Both the position numbers and the translations under genes were made by a program. From NCBI RefSeq assembly GCF_014651495.1, contig NZ_BMWZ01000001.1:766544-830543 (forward strand): a stretch of 64,000 nt of DNA, read 5' to 3'. The notes beneath the pieces were generated by a model. That model ran no database searches and had not been told where the DNA came from. It worked only from the letters and a program-made list of their open reading frames with translations. This DNA is from Algibacter mikhailovii (lineage in GTDB: Bacteria > Bacteroidota > Bacteroidia > Flavobacteriales > Flavobacteriaceae). Positions 26,444 to 32,900 of the stretch are shown piece by piece (position 1 is the first letter of the stretch; every line of letters begins with the position of its first letter).

Positions 26444-27514
26444 TTATTTTCTTGTTATTGGTTGGTAACTACATCTTAATCCTCCGCCAAAGTAATTTCC
26501 TTTTTTGTATTGAATTTCGTGTACTTCAATTCCCATGTCTCTTACCTTTTTAGCAATGTGAGGGAAAGCATCAGATAAGATTACTGTTTTCTTATTTACT
26601 ACCACGCCGTTAGTTGCCATAATTTGTGCTTCTTCTGGTGTAGCTTCAACCCATTCTCTATTTTTTAAACCATCAGGTACATTTTCAAAGTCTACGAAGT
26701 CTTCTTTACAAATAATACCTTGCTTTTCATTGATCAACATCATAGCGCAATCTAGGTGTAAAACATTTTTATGTAATGGAATTTTATGAACGGTGTATTC
26801 GTTTCCAAGTTCGTTTTGTAACCATGCAATGCCTTTATCATTAGATGCATTTCCACTGACACCTACATAAATATTGTAACCATCTACAAATAAATCTCCG
26901 CCTTCTAAGTATACATTGTCTTTATGGTATCCAGGTTTATTTGCTGGCATACTAATCACTTCTCCGTCGTATTTTTTTGCAAGATCTAAAGCAATTCTTC
27001 TGTAATTAGCAGATTCTTGTCTACGTTGTTCTGCATACATATTTGTTAATATGAATTTGTTTCCTATGGTTACAATTGGATCGCGAGAATATATTTGTGT
27101 TGTTGCGGTTACAGAGAATTCCATCTCATCTGGTCTTCTTACTTTAACACCTAAACCTTCTAATGTTTTAACCAAATTTTCAGTTTCTTCATGATACATT
27201 TTATCATCCTCTGGATAGACTTCAGCTAATGGTTTATTTTCTGCTTTTTTCATATAATTAAAAGAGGCGTCTGTTATATAAGGAAAGAAATCTTTTAAAT
27301 CTTTATTTACTTCAGGTGTGTTAAATGAGTTTTGTTCCCATCTTCCTACTACCACTTCTTCTAATTGATCCCATTCGTGGTTATTACGAATAACGTGTTC
27401 TGATTTCATTGTGTTGTTGTCTTTAGTTAAATCTGTTGCGTTGGGTAATGTAAATGCACTTAAAACTCCTACTCCGATTAATGCTGCGATTGATAATTTT
27501 TTAATTGTTTTCAT
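26444..27514 (-). CDS. Exported amidinotransferase/arginine-deiminase-fold enzyme
   Basis: A 356-aa protein of the guanidino-group-modifying superfamily (glycine amidinotransferase, arginine deiminase, dimethylargininase). Motifs in order: RDPIVTIGNKFI (about 150), LEGGDLFVDG (about 210), the catalytic His in NVLHLDCAM (about 258), and the catalytic Cys C348 in GGGLRCSYQP near the C-terminus. An N-terminal signal-like helix (MKTIKKLSIAALIGVGVLSAF) suggests export, unusual because most members are cytoplasmic. It could transfer or hydrolyse an amidino group from arginine or another guanidine. Single-gene unit with its own terminator and an upstream element identical to that of the Ntn hydrolase. 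Confidence 0.85.
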   Translation of the reverse strand: MKTIKKLSIAALIGVGVLSAFTLPNATDLTKDNNTMKSEHVIRNNHEWDQLEEVVVGRWEQNSFNTPEVNKDLKDFFPYITDASFNYMKKAENKPLAEVYPEDDKMYHEETENLVKTLEGLGVKVRRPDEMEFSVTATTQIYSRDPIVTIGNKFILTNMYAEQRRQESANYRRIALDLAKKYDGEVISMPANKPGYHKDNVYLEGGDLFVDGYNIYVGVSGNASNDKGIAWLQNELGNEYTVHKIPLHKNVLHLDCAMMLINEKQGIICKEDFVDFENVPDGLKNREWVEATPEEAQIMATNGVVVNKKTVILSDAFPHIAKKVRDMGIEVHEIQYKKGNYFGGGLRCSYQPITRK

Positions 27515-27568
27515 TTTAGTTATTATTAAATTTTTATGTTTTGTTTTATAAAGGTTCTGTTTATTATA

Positions 27569-27615
27569 TTTTGCCCTTCATATATAACAGGGCAAAGACC
27601 CTCGAAAAACCCTAA
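27569..27615 (-). promoter_or_regulatory. Shared upstream element, copy 8
   Basis: Identical to copy 6: arms TTTGCCCT/AGGGCAAA, core TCATATATAAC, and two direct AGGG repeats. It is 54 bp upstream of the amidinotransferase-fold gene. Confidence 0.78.
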
Positions 27616-27640
27616 ATAAAAATTGATATTTTTTTGATTA
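27569..27640. repeat. 72-bp exact direct repeat, copy 2
   Basis: Identical to 25309-25380. Sequence diverges at once on the far side (ACCTATAAG against ATTGGTAAG). Confidence 0.9.
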
Positions 27641-27772
27641 ACCTATAAGACTTTGATAATCAGTACCAAATAGTCCTTTATGAAAATAAATATTTATATT
27701 TCAAATGCATTATATTAGTTATCTTGAACTTTAAAATTAAAATGATTTAGTAATAATTATTAAAATAAATTT

Positions 27773-28294
27773 ATGATGAAAACAAAAACTACAATTATGC
27801 TGCTACTTTTAGTAGCCTTTTCTTTAAATTCTTTTGCTCAAAAAGATGTTTCAAGCAAATCAGTTGAAGCCATATCAGAATTTAAGAAAACAAACAATAA
27901 AATCAACAAATATTTTTCAAGCGCCTATGGTTACGCGGTTTTTCCGTCTATAGGTAAAGGCGGGTTAGGTGTTGGTGGAGCAACAGGAAACGGAACGGTT
28001 TATAGGGGAGGTTCAGTTGTTGGAGATTGTAAAATGTCTCAGTTAACAATTGGTCTTCAAGCGGGAGGTCAATCATATTCTGAAATAATATTTTTTCAAA
28101 ATAAAAGTGCTTTTGATAGATTTACTGGGGATAAGTTTGAATTTTCTGCACAAGCAACAGCTGTTGCTCTAACAGCAGGGGCTTCATTTGATGTTGATTA
28201 TAGTGATGGGTTATTAATTTTTACTCATGCTAAAGGGGGCTTAATGTACGAAGCTTCAATAGGTGGGCAAAAATTTAAAACAGACATGCGATAA
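27773..28294 (+). CDS. SYLF (YSC84-like) lipid-binding domain protein, exported
   Basis: A 173-aa protein with signal peptide MMKTKTTIMLLLLVAFSLNSFAQ; the second Met (27776) is an equally good start. The mature part is one SYLF domain: an initial helix (AISEFKKTNNKINKYF), AYGYAVFPSIGKGGLGVGGATGNGTVYRGG, and the later LQAGGQSYSEIIFFQNKSAFDRF. The family binds membranes or phosphoinositide-like lipids in eukaryotes; the bacterial function is unclear. It is the first plus-strand gene after the minus-strand regulon and has no shared element. A strong terminator follows. Confidence 0.88.
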   Translation: MMKTKTTIMLLLLVAFSLNSFAQKDVSSKSVEAISEFKKTNNKINKYFSSAYGYAVFPSIGKGGLGVGGATGNGTVYRGGSVVGDCKMSQLTIGLQAGGQSYSEIIFFQNKSAFDRFTGDKFEFSAQATAVALTAGASFDVDYSDGLLIFTHAKGGLMYEASIGGQKFKTDMR

Positions 28295-28338
28295 TATTTT
28301 TTTTGAATGATACATAAACTCTGATCTTCAGTGGTTGG

Positions 28339-28374
28339 AAAAAAACCTTTTACTAATATTAAAAGGTTTTTTTA
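28339..28374 (+). terminator. Terminator after the SYLF protein gene
   Basis: Stem AAAAAACCTTTTA/TAAAAGGTTTTTT with a short loop and T run, about 45 bp after the stop. Confidence 0.88.
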
Positions 28375-28551
28375 AGGCCTACTCAGAACACTAAATAATG
28401 CCCTTTTTAAATTTGTTGACGAAAAAAAAGATATACAAATGCTTTTTGTTAGGTTGGGATATGCATTGATTTTACTGTTTTATATTAAGAACTATTTTGT
28501 TTATTTGTAATCATTGTGCAGAAGATAAAATTTTTCTAAACCCCTTAAGCA

Positions 28552-28662
28552 ATGTCACAGAGATTGGTCATCTCGTTTTTTATATTATTCTATTTTTTTG
28601 GTCAGACTGCTACCTTGGAGGCCCAGGAAAAGCAGGAATTACATTCTAAATCCCTAATATAA
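28552..28662 (+). CDS. Signal-peptide mini-ORF (36 aa), possible truncated gene
   Basis: ATG to TAA encodes 36 residues. The first 25 (MSQRLVISFFILFYFFGQTA, then TLEAQ) look like a complete Sec signal with an Ala-Gln cleavage site; the rest is EKQELHSKSLI. It may be the 5' end of a deleted exported gene or a true small secreted peptide. It lies next to another remnant (28681-28928), which favours decay. Coding status is uncertain. Confidence 0.35.
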   Translation: MSQRLVISFFILFYFFGQTATLEAQEKQELHSKSLI

Positions 28663-28680
28663 AATATTTTTTTTTAAATT

Positions 28681-28928
28681 CTAATTTAATTGATGGGTAT
28701 ATTTCCCATTAAGCATTGTTGAAAGTACTTCTACCGTTGATATTTTGTTAGGTTGCATGTCAAAAAGATTTTTTTCCAATATTACTAAATCTGCCTTTTT
28801 CCTTTTTCAATCGAACGTGTTATATTAGAAATACCGATGGCATCAGCTGCCTCTTTTTTAAATTCAGTTTTGCAACCAACAATTAAGGCTTTACATAAAA
28901 CTGAGAGTTTTAATTGAATTCTTTTTAT
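28681..28928 (-). pseudogene. Decayed amidohydrolase remnant (N-terminus joined to C-terminus)
   Basis: The minus strand starts with ATA instead of ATG and reads KRIQLKLSVLCKALIVGCKTEF, then KKEAADA, matching the lipoprotein signals of the 9.8-19.6 kb amidohydrolases (MKKIQLTLSVLF..., LVGCKSE). After about 15 residues of unrelated or junction sequence and one frameshift it continues KADLVILEKNLFDMQPNKIS and then LSTMLNGKYTHQLN-stop, matching their C-terminus. About 500 codons of the middle are gone. A sixth family member therefore once stood here, 9 kb from the tandem array and on the same strand. Confidence 0.85.
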
Positions 28929-29234
28929 AGTTTTAAATTTAATTACAAAGCTTTTGTCTCAATTTAAAAAACCCTTCAAATACTGCCAAATTTCAAACTA
29001 GAAAACAATCTTTTCTAAATTTTAAATCACACTCAGAACAAAAACAGATTCCAAAATAGAAAATTCATAGAACTACTTTAGTTTATAGTTTTTTAAACTT
29101 TGAGAAAATACAGATATGCCCTATCGCCATAAATTTTCAAATCGTTCTTTATCAAAACGCGCTTACCCTTGTAAAAAAGATTGAAATACAGCTTGTCAAA
29201 TTTAAAACTTCTGTATATTTACGCGCTGAAAAAA
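28929..29234. other. Intergenic region, 306 bp
   Basis: No gene is seen. It contains ACTCAGAACA at 29031-29040, a 10-bp direct repeat of 28381-28390, so the mini-ORF and the remnant lie between two copies. The tRNA promoter region is at its right end. Confidence 0.4.
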
Positions 29235-29320
29235 GCGCACGTGGCGGAATTGGTAGACGCGCTGGCTTGAGGGGCCAGTATCCGTTTTAGGATGTGGAAG
29301 TTCGAATCTTCTCGTGCGCA
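29235..29320 (+). tRNA. tRNA-Leu (anticodon GAG)
   Basis: An 86-nt cloverleaf. Acceptor stem GCGCACG/CGTGCGC with discriminator A; D-arm GTGGCGGAATTGGTAGACGC; anticodon stem CTGGC/GCCAG with loop TTGAGGG, anticodon GAG; a long variable arm (ATCCGTTTTAGGAT) as expected for leucine; T-loop GTTCGAATC. CCA is not encoded. Confidence 0.95.
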
Positions 29321-29969
29321 CTTTTAAATTATGAACACTTTTCATAGCACTGTCATTGGCATACTCTTCACATAACTTAGCTTAATTCTTTTTATTTTTT
29401 TATGTTTAGCTAAATCGAGAAATGCAACACCATTTTACCATTTCCAATTTCATTTTAATTAAGCCCTTGCAACCAAATTAGAACAATGGCACTTCAATGC
29501 CGTTGGATACATAAACAGGTTCATATTTAATAGAAGTTGTCTTTCTTCGAAAGGGCAATATATTGACAATAAAAACACCTATATGACCCCTTTTAAAATA
29601 GTTTTTTTGTAGTCATATTCTTTAATATTACCAATTTTATGAAAAATGTATTTCATCGAGTTTAAGAGTAAATAATAGAAAAATTGCTGATTTCCCTTCT
29701 CATATGTATTATCATTGTTTTGTTAAATTATCTTCCCTCAATTAAAATCAATTTGACTTATAATAACAAATTAACAATTGAAACTGTGATTATTATTCAT
29801 GGCACGAAATCTTGATAACCAACTAATTTGATTATAAATGCACAAATTAACTTACTACGACAGGATTAGTAATTTTCAGAAGAGTTTATTGGATGAATAG
29901 ATTATAAGTAGAGATGACAAAAATCTTTTAACTGAAGTGAAGAAGAACCCAAACTAAAGTGTTGAAATA
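29321..29969. other. Intergenic region, 649 bp, upstream of the NRPS-PKS genes
   Basis: No ORF with supporting features was found on either strand. It presumably carries the promoter of the biosynthetic genes, but no clear TTG-19-TAnnTTTG pair was recognised. It is the longest gene-free stretch in the window. Confidence 0.4.
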
Positions 29970-32900
29970 ATGAACTATCTAAAAAGCGCAGAACGACAAC
30001 TTCTACTTAATACATTTAATAAAGATATAGCTGAATGTAATGAAGACAGATCAGTTATTGATTTATTTCTTGACCAAGTAAAAAAGAGTCCTGATAACCT
30101 TGCAGTGGTCTATGAAAGTTGTGAAATAACCTACGGCGAGCTAGACAGCTGTACTAACCAATTTGCAGATTATTTGATTGACACCTTTAATATTAAGCAA
30201 GGAGACTGTATAGGTCTTATGATTGATCGTAGTGAGTGGTTAGCAATAGCAATATTAAGTATCCTAAAAACAGGTGCAGCTTATGTGCCCATATCAACTG
30301 ATTATCCGCAAAAAAGGAAGGACTATATTAAGCAAGATAGTCATTGTAAAATTATTATAGATAAGGCTGTCATTGATAACTTTAAAACAAAAAAAGATTC
30401 ATATGCCCAGCATATACCCTTAGACGTAAAACTAAAGGCTAATGACCTTATGTATGTGCTATACACTTCAGGTACCACGGGCACACCTAAAGGCGTGATG
30501 ATTGAACATAAGTCGGTAATCAATCTTATTAATTATCAAACGCAATTGTTTCAAATTAATGAATCAGAAAGAATATTACAGTTCTCTAACTATTTTTTTG
30601 ACGCTTCTGTAGAACAATTTTTCCTGTCTTTACTAAATGGCGCAGCATTATATATTATTGGTAAAGAAGCCTTAACAAACCATGTGCTTCCGTCATTTAT
30701 TGCTAAGAATAAGATTACGCATTTACATGCAACGCCAAGCTACTTAGAAACATTACCCGACCTTTCTGAACTTTCAAGTCTTAAGAGAATTATAGCTGGG
30801 GGTGAGGTTTGTTCTGTAAAATTGGCGGCCAAATTAGGAAATACGTGCAATTTTTATAATAAATACGGTCCTACTGAGGCAACCGTAACCACAACTTTAC
30901 ATAAATATTCTGAAGCTGACAAAGACAGAGACACGCTATCCATTGGTACACCCATTGGAAATGCTAGAGTGCATATATTATCAGAAAACCTAGAATTAGT
31001 TTCTATAGGTGAGACTGGAGAATTATGTATTGAAGGTCATGGATTAGCACGAGGTTATATGAATCTATCTGAGCTTTCCGCTGAAAAGTTTGTTACCAGC
31101 CCATTTGACTCGAAGAAAAAAATATACCGAACTGGAGATTATGCTAAATGGCTAGCAAATGGAGATATTGAGTTTGTTGGACGTAAAGATGATCAAGTAA
31201 AGATTCGCGGATATAGGATGGAATTGGGCGAAATAGAATCTGCCCTTAACGCATTACCCAGTATAAAAAGAGCTGTAGTTGTAGCGAGTGACTTTAATGT
31301 AGAAGAAAAACGCCTTGTGGCATACATTCAGTATATAGAAGATTACGATGTACAACTATCTCTAAGAGAACAACTATTGGAAGTTCTTCCGGAATACATG
31401 GTACCCTTATTATACATTATTGTTGATGAATTCGCGAAAACACCTAATGGTAAAATTGATAGAAAAAACCTTCCTGACCCCATTGTCCTTAGACCTGATT
31501 CTTCTCCAATATTAAGAAAACCAAGGAATAAAACAGAAAAGGAAATCGCTAAAATATGGGTTGAATATTTAGGTATAACAGAAGTTGGTATTGACGACAA
31601 CTTTTTTGAAATGGGTGGAACATCATTATTGACACAAAAAGTATCCGCACGTTTAAAAGCTCAATTGAATTTAGAAATCCCAGTTATAAAACTTTACGAA
31701 TTCCCTACTATAGCGGATATATCTAAGTTTTTAAAGCTAAAAGAACCCATAGCTGATGTTTTAAAAACGACTAAAAAGAAAGAGAAAAGAGCCGTTAATG
31801 ATATTGCAGTTATAGGCATGTCAGGCAGGTTTCCTGGTGCAGATTCCATTCAAGAATTGTGGGATATTCTTAAAGCTAGTAAGGAAACCATTTCATTCTT
31901 CTCCAAAGAAGAACTTGATAAAAGTATCCCAGAAGTTTTACGTAACGATCCCCTTTATGTAGCAGCTAGAGGCATTGTTCCTTCTGCAAAAGGGTTCGAT
32001 GCTAAATTTTTTGGAATAAATCCCAAATTAGCAGAGGCCATGGATCCGCAACAACGACTCTTTTTAGAAGTTGCTTGGGAGGTTTTAGAACAATCAGGGT
32101 ACTTGCCCAAACATTACAAAGGTAATGTAGGGGTCTACGCAGGATGTGGTGCTAATTCGTATTACACCAATAATGTCATTCCTAATAAAAACATCATAAA
32201 TCAACTGGGAAGCTTTCTAGTAAACATAGCCAATGATAAGGGGTATGTAGCTACACGAGCGGCCTATCACCTTAATCTTAAAGGACCTGCTGTAAGTGTA
32301 CATTCTGCGTGTTCAACGTCCTTGCTTGCTATTGGACAAGCCGTTGAGGCTATCAGAAGCGGGCAATGTGATGTGGCTATTGCCGGAGGTGCAAGTGTTA
32401 CTTCTCCAATGTATAGCGGGCATTTATACCAAGAAGGTTCCATGCTCAGTGCTAATGGCAGCTGCCGTTCCTTTGATAAAGACGGCAATGGAACTGTTTT
32501 TAGTGATGGTGCTGGTGCAGTCCTTCTTAAAAGTTTAGAAGAAGCAAAAAGGGATGGTGATGTTATTCATGGTGTTATTAAAGGATACGGAATAAATAAT
32601 GATGGGGGGAATAAAGGTAGCTTCACTGCCCCTTGTGTTGAAGGACAGGCCGGAGCCATTTTTAAGGCTTTCCAAGATGCCGATATTGAACCCTCTGAAA
32701 TAAGTTATATTGAAGCTCATGGTACTGCAACACCTGTAGGTGACCCCATAGAAATGGAAGGTCTCCATAAAGCTTTCGGAAAACAAGACAAACATAATTA
32801 TTGTGCAATAGGTTCCATAAAAAGTAATATGGGACATCTTACAGCTGCTGCCGGAGTTGCAGGATTTATAAAAACAATATTAGCCTTAAAGCATAAAAAA

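Noticed and set aside
8878..27640. The repeated upstream element as a MITE or REP-type mobile repeat
   Set aside because: All copies share one orientation and a fixed position upstream of starts, with no target duplications; regulatory function fits better.
29235..29320. tRNA-Leu as attachment site of an integrated element carrying the NRPS genes
   Set aside because: No integrase gene and no repeated tRNA 3' end were found in the window.
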